NCBI GenBank assembly: GCA_902729415.1
Contig: CACVCF010000024.1
Location: 1-64,000, forward strand
Length of the DNA: 64,000 bases
Direction: 5' to 3'
Source of the DNA: Terasakiella magnetica
GTDB lineage: Bacteria; Pseudomonadota; Alphaproteobacteria; Rhodospirillales; Magnetospirillaceae
This document shows positions 17,506-27,604 of the stretch, one piece after another. The notes beneath the pieces are model-generated. The model searched no databases. It was not told the origin of the DNA and saw only the letters and a list, made by a program, of their open reading frames with translations. The translations under genes and the position numbers were made by a program. Positions within the stretch are counted from its first letter, which is position 1. Each line of letters opens with the position of its first letter.

Positions 17506-20500
17506 ATGGACTTCACCGCTTTTCTCGACCACCGTCTGGCCGAGCGCTCCGGCCAACTGGCCCAGCCCGGCGCCGATACCTTTATCCGCCGCTATGTCGC
17601 CGGGGTTCCCGCCGTGGATCTGGCCCGGACCGATTCCGAAATGACGTTCGCCGCCGCGCTTAGCCTGTTCGCGCTGGTGCGCGTAAGAATGCCGGGCCAG
17701 CCGCTGATCCGGGTCTACGATCCCGATCTCGACCGCCATGGCTGGGTCAGCAGCCATACAGTGGTGGAAATTGTTAACGACGACATGCCGTTCCTGGTGG
17801 ATTCGGTGGCCATGGAGCTGGCGCGTCAAGGCATCGCCATTCATCTGCTGGTTCATCCGGTGATCGAGGTCAAGCGCGATGATTCCGGCCACTTGGCCGC
17901 AATCTTTCCCAATGACGGCAAGAAAAGTCCCAATCTGCGTGAATCGATCATGCATGTGGAGATTGATCGCCAAGTGCCCGATGCCCACGAGCGGGTGAGC
18001 GAAGGCCTGCGGCGGGTTCTGTCCGATGTGCGCTCGGCGGTGACCGATTGGCGGCCCATGCTCGACCGGCTGTGGAAGGCGGTCGAGGAATTCGAAGGCG
18101 AAGGCAGCCTGCACGGCGACGAGGAAAAACAGGAGGCTTTGGCCTTTCTCGATTGGCTGGGTGATAACCACTTCACCTTCCTGGGCTATCGCAGCTTCAG
18201 CTTCGAAAACGACGGCGCGGTTAACGCCAATCTGGAGAGCGGCCTTGGAATTTTGCGTGATTTCGAGGCACGGGTATTCGACGATGCCATGTCCCTGGCC
18301 GAGCTTCCCGGCGAATTGCGGGCCTTCCTGATGCGGGAAGAGCCGGTGCTGGTGACTAAATCGGCGCGTCAATCCGTCATTCATCGTCCGGTCCATATGG
18401 ATGTGATCGGGCTGAAGCGTCACGACCGCGAAGGCAATGTGGTGGGGCTGCACGCCTTTATCGGCCTGTTTACCTCTTCGGCCTATACCGGCAGCCCGGC
18501 TCAGATCCCGCTGCTGCGGCGTAAGATCACCTCGGTGGAGGGACGGGCGGGCTTTACGCCGTCGGGCCACGACGCCAAGGCGCTGACCAATATCTTGGAA
18601 ACCTATCCCCGCGACGAGCTGTTCCAAATTTCCGCCGCCGCGCTGTTCGATACCGCCATCGGCATCTTGCATTTGCAGGAGCGGCAAAGGGTGGCGGTGT
18701 TCATCCGCCGCGACGAGTTCGAGCGCTTCGTCTCCTGTCTGGTGTTCGTGCCGCGCGACCGCTACGACACGCCGCTGCGGCTTGCCATTACCGCCATTCT
18801 GGAAGAAAGCTTCGCAGGCAGGCTCGACGCTTTTTACACCCAGGTGGCCGATACGCCGCTGGCGCGGCTGCATTTCATCATCCGCACCACCTCCGGCGCC
18901 CTGCCGGTGGTGGAGGTGGCCAGCCTGGAAGCCCGTATCGCCGAGGCGGCGCGGACATGGCCCGAGCTGTTGCAGGCCTCGCTGATCCAGGCCCATGGTG
19001 AAGCAGGCGGTCTGGCTCTGGCGCGGCGCTGGGCCGGGGCGTTCCCCGCCTCCTATCACGAACGCTACAGTGTGCTGGCGGCGGTGTCGGACGTGGATCG
19101 GATCGAGGCGGCGGCCTCGGGCACCGATATCGGTCTCAACCTGTACCGGCCGGTGGAGGCCGAGGCGCATCAGGGCCGCCTCAAGCTTTATCATTGCGGC
19201 AGGCCGGTGGCGCTGTCTTCGGTGCTGCCCATGCTCGAAGCCATGGGGCTGGTGGTGATCGCCGAAGTCCCCCACGAGATCGCCGCCCAAGGCAGCAGCT
19301 CGGATTCGGTATGGATCCATGATTTCGAGGTGGAAAGCGCCAACGGCGCCGCGCTCGACGTGGCCGACCGGCGCGAGTTGTTTCAAGATGCCCTGGCCGC
19401 CGTCTGGCGCGGTCAGGCGGAAAGCGACGGCTTCAACCGGCTGGTGCTGACCGCCGGGCTGGCGTGGCGGGAAGTGATGGTGCTGCGCGCCTACGCCAAA
19501 TATCTGCGTCAGGCCGGAACCACCTATTCCCAGAGCTATATCGAACAGGCGCTGACCGGTAATCCCATCATGGCGGCCAATCTGATGGGGCTGTTCCTGG
19601 CGCTCACCGATCCCGAGAGGGCTTCGGGCGAGGCGCAGACGTTGGAAGCGGCGCTGCTGGCCGGGTTGGAAACGGTAGTCAGTGCTGATGACGACCGCAT
19701 CTTGCGCCGGTATCTCAATCTGATCCGTTGCACTCTCAGAACGAATTACTTTCAACAAGATGAAGCGGGAGCGCCCAAGCCCTATCTGTCGTTCAAGTTG
19801 GACAGCAAGGCGGTGGATGATCTGCCCCCACCACGGCCCATGGTCGAGATCTTCGTCTACAGTCCTCGGGTCGAGGCGGTGCACCTGCGCGGCGGCAAGG
19901 TGGCGCGCGGCGGCATCCGCTGGTCGGACCGGCGCGAGGATTTCCGCACCGAGGTGTTGGGACTGATGAAGGCCCAGATGGTCAAGAACGCGGTGATCGT
20001 GCCCATGGGGGCCAAGGGCGGCTTCGTGGTCAAGCGGCCCCCCGCCACCGGCGGGCGCGAGGCGGCCCTGGCCGAGGGTATCGAGTGCTACAAGATCATG
20101 ATGCGCGGCCTGCTCGACCTTACCGACAATCTGGCGGGCGAGGTGGTGGTGCCGCCGCCCCGGATGGTGCGCCGCGACGGTGATGATCCCTATCTGGTGG
20201 TCGCCGCCGACAAGGGCACCGCCACCTTCTCCGATATCGCCAATTCCTTGTCGCTGGAGCGGGGGTTTTGGCTGGGCGACGCCTTTGCTTCCGGCGGCAG
20301 CCAGGGCTATGACCACAAGAAGATGGGCATCACCGCAAGGGGGGCCTGGGTGGCGGTGGAGCGTCACTTCCGCGAACTGGGTATCGATACCCAAGGCCAG
20401 GATTTCACCGCCATCGGGGTCGGTGACATGTCGGGCGACGTGTTCGGCAACGGCCTGCTGCGCTCGCCCCATACCCGGCTGGTGGCGGCGTTCAATCACG

Positions 20501-22323
20501 CCCATATCTTCCTCGACCCCGATCCCGACCCGGCTCAAAGCTTTGCCGAGCGCGAGCGCCTGTTCAACGCGGTCAAGTCCTGGCCCGATTACGATCCGGC
20601 GCGGATCTCCAAGGGCGGCGGCGTCTTCGCCCGCACCGCCAAGACCATTGCCCTCAGCCCCCAGGTCAAGGCCCGCTTCGGCATCGAGGCCGATGCCTTG
20701 AGCCCGGTGGAGCTGATCCGCCTTCTGCTGAAGACGCCGGTGGATCTGCTGTTCCTGGGCGGCATCGGCACCTATGTCAAGGCCGCGGGCGAAAGCAACG
20801 CCGAAGCCGGTGACCGCGCCAACGATTCCTTGCGCATCAACGGTGCGGAATTAAGGACCAAGGTGGTGGGCGAGGGCGCCAATCTGGGCTTCACCCAATT
20901 GGGCCGCATCGAATACGCCCTGGGCGGCGGCCGCATCGATACCGACGCCATCGATAATTCCGCCGGGGTCGATACCTCGGACCACGAGGTCAATATCAAG
21001 ATCTTGCTCAACGATCTGGTCAGCGCCGGCGATCTGACGCCCAAGCAGCGCGATCTGATCCTGGTCTCCATGACCGAGGAAGTGGGCAAGCTGGTGCTGC
21101 GCGACAATTACCTCCAGACCCAGGCGCTTTCCATGCTCGAAGCGCAAGGGGCCGACCTGCTGGATGCCGAGACCCGCTTCATGCGGTTGCTGGAAAAGGG
21201 CGGGCGGCTGGACCGCGGTATCGAATTCCTGCCTTCCGACGAGACCCTGACCGAACGCGCCGCCAACAAGCAGGGCCTGACCCGGCCGGAACTGGCGGTA
21301 TTGCTGGCTTATGGCAAGATCTGGCTGTACGAGCACATCCTGCAATCGGACCTGCCTGACGACCCCTTCATGGCCGCCGATCTGATCGGCTATTTCCCCA
21401 CCGCCCTGCGGGATCGTTTTGACGCCGATATAAAACATCACCGGCTGCGGCGCGAGATTGTCGCCACGGTGGTGACCAATTCCATCGTCAATCGGGTGGG
21501 CGGCGCCTTCGTCAGCGAGCTGATGGAGACCACCGGCCATCCCCCCGCCCAGGTGACGCGGGCTTATATCGTGGCACGTGACGCCTTCCGCCTGCGCGAG
21601 GTCTGGCGTGAGATCGAGGCTCTGGACGGCAAGGTTCCGGCCTCGGCCCAGACCGCCATGCTGTCCGAGGCCAACCGGCTGGTGGAGCGTGCCACCTTGT
21701 GGGTGCTGCGGTCGCTGTCGGCGCCGTTCGCCCTGGGGGCGGGAATCGCCGAGCTGGCGCCGGGCGTGGCGGCGCTGGAGGCTTCGGTTCCCACCATCTT
21801 GCCGCCCGACGCCGCGAATGCGGTCCAGGCCCGTATCGAGGTCTTCATCGACCAGGGGGTGCCGGAAAAACTGGCCCAGCGGGTGGGCAACCTCATCGTG
21901 CTGGCGTCGGCGGCTGATATCTTGCGCATCGCCACCCGCCAGAATTTGTCCATCGAGGAGGCGGGGCGGCTGTATTTCACCATCGGCACCCGCTTCTCGC
22001 TGGGCTGGCTCAGGGCGTCGGCGGAAAAGCTGTCGGGGCGCGGTCACTGGCTTAAACTGGCGGCGGCGGCGGCGATCGAGGATCTTTATGGCCACCAGCG
22101 CGACATCACCCTGGCGGTGGCGGCGGCCTATCCCGGCAAGGACCCCGAAACGGCGATCCGCGCCTGGACCGACAGCAACCGGGCGGCGGTCGAGCGCGCC
22201 GAGTCCCTGCTGGCCGAGTTGAAGGCGACCTCCCATGTGGATCTGCCCATGATCATGGTGGCTGGACGCCACTTGCGCACCTTGACGGAGACGAATGTTG
22301 CCGCTTGCCCCGAGACCGGCTAA
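17506..22323 (+). CDS. NAD-specific glutamate dehydrogenase, large (about 180 kDa) type
   Basis: This enzyme oxidises glutamate to 2-oxoglutarate with NAD. The 1605-residue size is diagnostic of the L-GDH180 class found in many proteobacteria. The N-terminal half carries ACT-like regulatory segments (SHTVVEIVNDDMPFLVDSV). The dehydrogenase core begins about residue 770 with RGGKVARGGIRWSDR, then KNAVIVPMGAKGGFVVK, and a Rossmann part follows with GEGANLGFTQLGR. The ATG at 17506 (MDFTAFL) is preferred to one nine bases upstream because a GGGGGG run is better spaced. The 121-base gap to divergent hemW must hold the promoters; TTGAAA at 17416 is a weak candidate. Confidence 0.95.
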   Translation: MDFTAFLDHRLAERSGQLAQPGADTFIRRYVAGVPAVDLARTDSEMTFAAALSLFALVRVRMPGQPLIRVYDPDLDRHGWVSSHTVVEIVNDDMPFLVDSVAMELARQGIAIHLLVHPVIEVKRDDSGHLAAIFPNDGKKSPNLRESIMHVEIDRQVPDAHERVSEGLRRVLSDVRSAVTDWRPMLDRLWKAVEEFEGEGSLHGDEEKQEALAFLDWLGDNHFTFLGYRSFSFENDGAVNANLESGLGILRDFEARVFDDAMSLAELPGELRAFLMREEPVLVTKSARQSVIHRPVHMDVIGLKRHDREGNVVGLHAFIGLFTSSAYTGSPAQIPLLRRKITSVEGRAGFTPSGHDAKALTNILETYPRDELFQISAAALFDTAIGILHLQERQRVAVFIRRDEFERFVSCLVFVPRDRYDTPLRLAITAILEESFAGRLDAFYTQVADTPLARLHFIIRTTSGALPVVEVASLEARIAEAARTWPELLQASLIQAHGEAGGLALARRWAGAFPASYHERYSVLAAVSDVDRIEAAASGTDIGLNLYRPVEAEAHQGRLKLYHCGRPVALSSVLPMLEAMGLVVIAEVPHEIAAQGSSSDSVWIHDFEVESANGAALDVADRRELFQDALAAVWRGQAESDGFNRLVLTAGLAWREVMVLRAYAKYLRQAGTTYSQSYIEQALTGNPIMAANLMGLFLALTDPERASGEAQTLEAALLAGLETVVSADDDRILRRYLNLIRCTLRTNYFQQDEAGAPKPYLSFKLDSKAVDDLPPPRPMVEIFVYSPRVEAVHLRGGKVARGGIRWSDRREDFRTEVLGLMKAQMVKNAVIVPMGAKGGFVVKRPPATGGREAALAEGIECYKIMMRGLLDLTDNLAGEVVVPPPRMVRRDGDDPYLVVAADKGTATFSDIANSLSLERGFWLGDAFASGGSQGYDHKKMGITARGAWVAVERHFRELGIDTQGQDFTAIGVGDMSGDVFGNGLLRSPHTRLVAAFNHAHIFLDPDPDPAQSFAERERLFNAVKSWPDYDPARISKGGGVFARTAKTIALSPQVKARFGIEADALSPVELIRLLLKTPVDLLFLGGIGTYVKAAGESNAEAGDRANDSLRINGAELRTKVVGEGANLGFTQLGRIEYALGGGRIDTDAIDNSAGVDTSDHEVNIKILLNDLVSAGDLTPKQRDLILVSMTEEVGKLVLRDNYLQTQALSMLEAQGADLLDAETRFMRLLEKGGRLDRGIEFLPSDETLTERAANKQGLTRPELAVLLAYGKIWLYEHILQSDLPDDPFMAADLIGYFPTALRDRFDADIKHHRLRREIVATVVTNSIVNRVGGAFVSELMETTGHPPAQVTRAYIVARDAFRLREVWREIEALDGKVPASAQTAMLSEANRLVERATLWVLRSLSAPFALGAGIAELAPGVAALEASVPTILPPDAANAVQARIEVFIDQGVPEKLAQRVGNLIVLASAADILRIATRQNLSIEEAGRLYFTIGTRFSLGWLRASAEKLSGRGHWLKLAAAAAIEDLYGHQRDITLAVAAAYPGKDPETAIRAWTDSNRAAVERAESLLAELKATSHVDLPMIMVAGRHLRTLTETNVAACPETG

Positions 22324-22361
22324 GGATTTATCTATCCGCCGCCGATCAAGGATGCCCATTC

Positions 22362-22943
22362 ATGGAATTCGCCGCTTTTCTCGACGATCAGATTGCCGAG
22401 CATGCCGAGGTGTTGGCCCGGACCGGGGCCGCGGTGCGCGAGCCGTTCCAGCATCTGGTGGATGCTTGTATTAAAAGTCTGAACGCAGGCGGCAAGATCT
22501 TGTTTTTCGGCAATGGCGGCAGCGCCGCTGACGCCCAGCATCTGGCCGCCGAGCTGGTGGTGCGCTATCGCGTCAACCGCAAGGCCCTGGCGGCGGCGGC
22601 GCTGACCACCGATACCTCGACGCTGACCGCCTGCGCCAACGACTTTTCCTTCGAGGAAATCTTCTCCCGCCAGATCGAGGCCCTGGGCCGTCCCGGCGAC
22701 GTCGCCATCGGCATCACCACCTCGGGCAGCAGCCCCAACGTGCTGACCGCCCTGGCGGTGGCCCGCGACATGGGGTTGGTGGCTGCCGGTTTCGCCGGGC
22801 GCGACGGCGGCAAGATGGTGGGCCTGGCCGAGCCGCTGCTGATCGTGCCCTCGACCGTCACCGCCCGCATCCAGGAGATGCATATCCTGATCGGCCACGC
22901 CCTGTGCGACCGGATCGAAGCCAAGGCGGCGGCCACGGTGTAG
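22362..22943 (+). CDS. gmhA: Sedoheptulose-7-phosphate isomerase GmhA
   Basis: GmhA converts sedoheptulose 7-phosphate to D-glycero-D-manno-heptose 7-phosphate, the first step to NDP-heptose. The ATG at 22362 gives 193 residues, normal for the family. The SIS-domain signature FFGNGGSAADAQHLAAELVV is clear, and the TTSGSSPNV phosphate loop and the late His in HILIGHALCD are present. DiaA is a close relative, but position at the head of a glycan locus favours GmhA. The gene starts 38 bases after the glutamate dehydrogenase and leads into the SxtJ-carbamoyltransferase genes. Confidence 0.88.
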   Translation: MEFAAFLDDQIAEHAEVLARTGAAVREPFQHLVDACIKSLNAGGKILFFGNGGSAADAQHLAAELVVRYRVNRKALAAAALTTDTSTLTACANDFSFEEIFSRQIEALGRPGDVAIGITTSGSSPNVLTALAVARDMGLVAAGFAGRDGGKMVGLAEPLLIVPSTVTARIQEMHILIGHALCDRIEAKAAATV

Positions 22944-23007
22944 GTTTGCATCAATCCTGGCCCTATGTTAGAGAGGCCGCTTGAGGATTGAACAGGATCG
23001 GCGGCGC

Positions 23008-23442
23008 ATGGCTACGCAGGACAGAGCGTTGGAGGGCAAGGCCCACGGCCGTGCCGTCGAGATGGGCTCCAACCGCTCCTTCGGGCTGGTCTTCGCCGCG
23101 GTTTTCGCCCTCTTCGCCCTGCTGCCGCTGAAGGACGGGCACGGGCCGACCTTGTGGGCGGGCGCCCTCGCCCTTGCCTTTCTGGCGGTTGCGCTGCTGG
23201 CTCCCCGCCTGCTTGCGCCGCTGAACCGGGTGTGGTTCCTGTTCGGACTGCTGCTGCACCGGGTGATCAGCCCGCTGGTGATGGGGCTGATGTTCTTTGC
23301 CGTCATCACGCCGCTGGCGCTGCTGATGCGGGCGCTGGGCAAGCGGCCGCTGGCGCTGGACCGCGATTCCACCGCCGTCAGCTATTGGATCGTCCGCACC
23401 CCGCCGGGACCGGACCGGGACAGCCTGCGTCGTCAATTCTAA
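23008..23442 (+). CDS. SxtJ-family membrane protein
   Basis: The product has about 144 residues from the ATG at 23008; a TTG at 22981 with AGAGAGG five bases before it is an alternative start. Two hydrophobic spans are plain (FGLVFAAVFALFALLPL with WAGALALAFLAVALLA) and a third follows (SPLVMGLMFFAVITPLALLM). The pattern matches SxtJ proteins, named from saxitoxin clusters, which regularly precede a DUF5989 peptide and a NodU/CmcH-type carbamoyltransferase, as here. Its function is unknown; an accessory role for the carbamoyltransferase at the inner membrane is inferred from the constant linkage. Confidence 0.8.
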   Translation: MATQDRALEGKAHGRAVEMGSNRSFGLVFAAVFALFALLPLKDGHGPTLWAGALALAFLAVALLAPRLLAPLNRVWFLFGLLLHRVISPLVMGLMFFAVITPLALLMRALGKRPLALDRDSTAVSYWIVRTPPGPDRDSLRRQF

Positions 23443-23468
23443 TCCCCAAAGAGCGGGAGGTCGGTTCC

Positions 23469-23618
23469 GTGGCATTTCTGATCGAACTTTGGCAGTTCCT
23501 GCGGGCACGCAAGAAATATTGGCTGCTTCCGATCTTTGTCATGCTGGTGGTGTTCGGCGGGCTGATCGTGCTGAGCCAGGGTTCCGCCATCGCCCCCTTC
23601 ATCTACACCTTGTTCTAG
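23469..23618 (+). CDS. DUF5989 small membrane peptide
   Basis: A 49-residue reading frame starts at GTG 23469, eight bases after GGGAGG. It reads AFLIELWQFLRARKKYWLLP and then a single membrane span (IFVMLVVFGGLIVLSQG), ending FIYTLF. This is the DUF5989 pattern. It lies between the SxtJ-type gene and the carbamoyltransferase with short gaps, so the three are surely co-transcribed. Its role is not known. Confidence 0.82.
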   Translation: MAFLIELWQFLRARKKYWLLPIFVMLVVFGGLIVLSQGSAIAPFIYTLF

Positions 23619-23630
23619 CGAGATCTGTCT

Positions 23631-25469
23631 GTGCGTATCCTCGGCATCTCGGCCCTTTACCACGACAGCGCCGCAGCTCTGGTCGAGGATGGACGCATTG
23701 TCGCCGCCGCCCAGGAAGAGCGCTTTACCCGCAAGAAGCACGATGCCGCCTTTCCCGAGCACGCCATCGGCTATTGCCTGGGCGAAGCGGGCATCACCCT
23801 CGACCACATTGATCAGGTGGTGTTCTACGACAAGCCGTTCCTGAAGTTCGAACGGCTGCTGGAAACCTATCTCGCCTTTGCTCCCCGGGGGTTTGGCTCG
23901 TTTAAGACCGCCATGCCGGTATGGCTGAAGGAAAAGCTGTTTCAGAAGGATCTGCTGGCCAAGGAGCTGCGTCGTTTCGACAGCGGTTTCGACTGGGTCA
24001 ACAAGCTTTTATTCGCCGAACATCACCTCAGCCATGCCGCTTCGGCCTTTTATCCCTCGCCTTTCGAGGATGCGGCGGTGCTGACCATGGACGGCGTCGG
24101 CGAGTGGACCACCACGTCGCTGGCGATGGGTTCGGGCAACCGGCTGGAAATTCACAAGGAATTGCACTTTCCCCATTCCCTGGGGCTGCTTTATTCCGCC
24201 TTTACCTATTACACCGGATTCAAGGTCAATTCGGGTGAGTACAAGCTGATGGGTCTGGCGCCCTATGGCGAAGCCAAATACACCCGGACGATCCTGGAGC
24301 ATCTGATCGATCTCAAGGATGACGGCAGTTTCCGTCTGGACCAGTCGTATTTCGACTATTGCACCGGACTGACCATGACCAACGACCGCTTTGCCGCGTT
24401 GTTCGGCCAGCCGGTCCGCCGCGCCGACACGGATGCGCTGACCCAGTTCCACATGGATATCGCCGCCTCGATCCAGGAGGTGACGGAGATCGTTGTCTCC
24501 AAGCTGTGCCACGGTATCAAGCGCGACACCGGCGCTCGTAATCTGTGTCTGGCCGGGGGCGTGGCGCTGAACTGCGTTTCCAACGGCAAGATCTTGCGCG
24601 AAGGCATCTTCGACAAGATCTGGATTCAGCCCGCCGCCGGGGATGCCGGTGGCGCCCTGGGCGCCGCCCTGCTGGGCTATCACGTCTTCAACCATGGTCC
24701 GCGCAGCGTCGCTCCGGGCAAGGACGCCATGGCGGGCTCTTATCTCGGGCCGGTGTTTGCGCAAGACGACATCGCCCGGCGCCTGAGTGCCGCCGGGGCG
24801 GTGTTCCAGGTTTTGGACGAGGACGGGATCACCCAGGCGACCGCCCAGGCCCTGGCCGAGGAAAAGGCGGTGGGATGGATGCAGGGCCGAATGGAATTCG
24901 GCCCCCGCGCGTTGGGCGGGCGCTCCATCCTTGGCGATCCCCGCTCGCCTGCCATGCAGAAGACCTTGAATCTCAAGGTGAAGTACCGCGAAAGCTTCCG
25001 CCCCTTCGCTCCCAGCGTGCTGGCCGAAGACGTGGCCCAGTGGTTCGAGCTGGCCGAGGATTCACCCTATATGCTGCTGGTGGCGCCGGTGGCGGAGCAG
25101 CATCGCCGCACCATGACCGAGGCCGAGCAGGCGTTGTTCGGCATCGACAAGCTCAATGTGCCGCGCTCCAGCCTGCCCGCCATCACCCATGTGGATTATT
25201 CCGCCCGCGTACAGACCGTCCACGCCGAGACCAATCCGCGCTATCACGCCCTGATTTCCCGGTTCAAGGCCCTGACGGGCTGCGGCGTGGTGGTCAATAC
25301 CAGCTTCAACGTCCGGGGCGAGCCCATCGTCTGCACCCCGGAAGATGCCTTCCGCTGCTTCATGGGCAGCGAGATCGAGGTGCTGGTGGTGGGCAATTGC
25401 TTCCTGAAGAAGGAAGACCAGGATCCGGCGCTCAAGCTCGATTACAAGAACGCCTTCGAACTGGATTAA
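23631..25469 (+). CDS. NodU/CmcH-type carbamoyltransferase
   Basis: Carbamoyltransferases of this family move a carbamoyl group from carbamoyl phosphate, via carbamoyl-adenylate, onto a hydroxyl of a sugar or natural product. The 612-residue protein starts at GTG with ILGISALYHDSAAALVEDG, the Kae1-like N-terminal signature. NLCLAGGVALNCVSNGK is the second ATP-binding element. The C-terminal YrdC-like domain contains GRMEFGPRALGGRSIL and VVNTSFNVRGEPIV. In this locus it likely carbamoylates a glycan sugar, as in Nod factors; the acceptor is not evident. Confidence 0.93.
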   Translation: MRILGISALYHDSAAALVEDGRIVAAAQEERFTRKKHDAAFPEHAIGYCLGEAGITLDHIDQVVFYDKPFLKFERLLETYLAFAPRGFGSFKTAMPVWLKEKLFQKDLLAKELRRFDSGFDWVNKLLFAEHHLSHAASAFYPSPFEDAAVLTMDGVGEWTTTSLAMGSGNRLEIHKELHFPHSLGLLYSAFTYYTGFKVNSGEYKLMGLAPYGEAKYTRTILEHLIDLKDDGSFRLDQSYFDYCTGLTMTNDRFAALFGQPVRRADTDALTQFHMDIAASIQEVTEIVVSKLCHGIKRDTGARNLCLAGGVALNCVSNGKILREGIFDKIWIQPAAGDAGGALGAALLGYHVFNHGPRSVAPGKDAMAGSYLGPVFAQDDIARRLSAAGAVFQVLDEDGITQATAQALAEEKAVGWMQGRMEFGPRALGGRSILGDPRSPAMQKTLNLKVKYRESFRPFAPSVLAEDVAQWFELAEDSPYMLLVAPVAEQHRRTMTEAEQALFGIDKLNVPRSSLPAITHVDYSARVQTVHAETNPRYHALISRFKALTGCGVVVNTSFNVRGEPIVCTPEDAFRCFMGSEIEVLVVGNCFLKKEDQDPALKLDYKNAFELD

Positions 25470-25510
25470 CCACTAATATCAATTGGTTAAACAGCGAGCA
25501 GCCGGCGGTA

Positions 25511-27604
25511 TCAAAGCGCGTGATAGCGGAAAATCACGCTACGCGCTCCCGGCGGCAGAACCAGACCCCAAAAGGTATGATCGGCGGGAAAAAGGGCGGC
25601 GGCGGTGCCGTCGATTTCGCAGCTCCACTGGGGCGAGTACGAGTTGGCGCCGATCAGAAGGCCGCCTTGCGGGGCATCAACCTCAAGCCGGATCTCGTCC
25701 GACCCATAGCCAAGCGGGCGGATGGCGACCGGAGCATAGGTCTGTACCGGGTCGAGGCCGGGGGGCAGGTCGGCGGCAGCGGCGAACAAGGTGTCTCGCA
25801 ACGTGTCAAGGCTTGCCGCCGCCATGGCCGCCAGATTGGCCCGCCCGGTGGCGGCAACCTGGATATGGCGGGGGCTGAAAAAGCGCGGGAAGGCGGCGGG
25901 ATTGCGGTACACCATCAGGTGGGTACGGCCGGTGAAATTAGCCTTGAGCGCCGACAGGATCTTTTCCCGTGTGGTCAGATCCGACCACGCCGTCGGAACG
26001 GCGGGACCGATCCGCTCCAGGCCCTCATCCGTCAGGTGATCGCGCGACAGCACCCAGCCGACATTGGCGAGGCTCAGCAGGTTGAGGCGGTAGAACGCGT
26101 CCAGGCGCTGCTCACCCCGATGGCTGTGCGGCGACAGCATCAGGCGGTCGCCGCGAAACAGAGGCCAGCCGCCGTCTTCTTTCGACCGCTGGGGCATCCG
26201 CCACCAGGCATCGGCATCGGGGACATCCGCCGCCGCCGCCATCCAGGGCTCGACCATGGTGCTCCAGAATTCGAAATAGCGCCGGGAGTAAAGGGCATGG
26301 TAACCGCCCGCCGTTTCCAGGCCATAGGCTTGCAGCGGCGCCGGATAGGACTGGAATATCTCGGTCCGCTGGGGCCACGGCCCCTCGCGGGTCAGCGGCA
26401 CCAGATCCCGGATCACCGGACTTTGGAAGATGCTGACGTAATTACCCTGGCTGACCCATTCCTCGATCTGCGCTGCCTTTTGCATCCCGGCGCCGTACAG
26501 GGTGACCGCCGCCACCATCCCCAGGGCGGCCTGCCCCAGACGGCGGATGGTGGGGGAATGGGGTGGCCGTGTGCGATCAAGCAGGACCTGGATTCCCAGG
26601 CTGGCGATCAGCCACCACGGCGGCAGCATGGCAAAGGATAAGCGGCTGAAATTATAGCCCCGGATAAAGGGCACCAGCTCGGTCAGCCAGATCTGTGCGA
26701 TCTGAACCGCCATGGTTCCCACCACCACCAGGATGACCAGAATCAGGGCGCCGATGGCGCGGCGGTCGGTGCGGCCAAGGGTCATGACCCCCAGCACCCC
26801 CAGGGCGGAAACCGTAAGCGACAGCGGCCCCACCACGATTTCCGGCCAGCGCAGGATCGATTCGACGGTGGGAAGCCCCCGCAGCAGGCCGATATGGGAA
26901 AGCGGCGCCTGGGCGGCCAGGGCCAGGAGTTCCGGCAGCCGAAAGGCGATCAGCCCCAGGGCGACGGCGGCGATGGCGATCCATTCCTGGGGCTTGCGGC
27001 GAAAATCAACGAACAGGAACCAGGCGATCACCGTCGCGGCGGGCCACGGCACTACGAACGAGACATAGCCGCTTTGGGAAAAGACAAAGGTGAAGGCGGC
27101 GGCACCCAGCCAGCGAAGCGGCGAGCGGGGGCGGTCGGCCAGCCATGCGGTCACCGCCAGCAGCATGGGTTGGGCGGCGATCACGGAATAGACCAGACGG
27201 CCATCCATCAGCGCGCCTTGCATCGCCGCTGGAACCAGGGCCGCGACCGGGCTGACGCCGAGCAGCCGTCGGCACAGCAGATACGAGCCGACGGTGCCGC
27301 AGATCAGTTGGAACAAGATCAGGATCTGCGACGCCATCCAGGGCGGCACGGCGTGGTAAAGGCGCAGATTGAACGGCGAGGCGAATCCCAGTGCCGCCAC
27401 GTCGAAGCCCGCGGTGGAGTGACGGAACCATCCTTCACCGGGAGTGATGGCTCCCAAGGCGCCGATCAGAATTTCGGCGTTGTCATGAAAGGGGCTCAGC
27501 GAGTATTTGCCCAGACCGATATAGGGCAGGGCGCAGATGGCGATCACACCCCACAGCGCGGCCTCGGCCCGGCTGAGGCCTCCCCGGCTGAGTCTCCAGC
27601 GCAT
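25511..27604 (-). CDS. YfhO-like multi-spanning membrane protein (putative GT-C type)
   Basis: The 697-residue protein has about twelve hydrophobic spans in the first 420 residues and a large soluble C-terminal part. The first loop contains SPFHDNAEILIG, an early acidic loop like those of GT-C glycosyltransferases. The C-terminus (ANSYSPQWSCEIDG through ARSVIFRY) matches the beta-sandwich end of YfhO-family proteins, which are thought to transfer sugars from lipid carriers to cell-surface polymers. The ATG at 27604 overlaps the upstream methyltransferase stop (TGATG), so it is the last gene of the minus-strand operon. It is convergent with the carbamoyltransferase, 41 bases away. Confidence 0.72.
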   Translation of the reverse strand: MRWRLSRGGLSRAEAALWGVIAICALPYIGLGKYSLSPFHDNAEILIGALGAITPGEGWFRHSTAGFDVAALGFASPFNLRLYHAVPPWMASQILILFQLICGTVGSYLLCRRLLGVSPVAALVPAAMQGALMDGRLVYSVIAAQPMLLAVTAWLADRPRSPLRWLGAAAFTFVFSQSGYVSFVVPWPAATVIAWFLFVDFRRKPQEWIAIAAVALGLIAFRLPELLALAAQAPLSHIGLLRGLPTVESILRWPEIVVGPLSLTVSALGVLGVMTLGRTDRRAIGALILVILVVVGTMAVQIAQIWLTELVPFIRGYNFSRLSFAMLPPWWLIASLGIQVLLDRTRPPHSPTIRRLGQAALGMVAAVTLYGAGMQKAAQIEEWVSQGNYVSIFQSPVIRDLVPLTREGPWPQRTEIFQSYPAPLQAYGLETAGGYHALYSRRYFEFWSTMVEPWMAAAADVPDADAWWRMPQRSKEDGGWPLFRGDRLMLSPHSHRGEQRLDAFYRLNLLSLANVGWVLSRDHLTDEGLERIGPAVPTAWSDLTTREKILSALKANFTGRTHLMVYRNPAAFPRFFSPRHIQVAATGRANLAAMAAASLDTLRDTLFAAAADLPPGLDPVQTYAPVAIRPLGYGSDEIRLEVDAPQGGLLIGANSYSPQWSCEIDGTAAALFPADHTFWGLVLPPGARSVIFRYHAL

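Noticed and set aside
17446..20538. A 1030-codon open frame on the minus strand
   Set aside because: It lies antisense within the glutamate dehydrogenase gene. Its translation is low-complexity, rich in His, Arg, Gly and Gln, as expected from the reverse strand of GC-rich coding sequence, and shows no domain.
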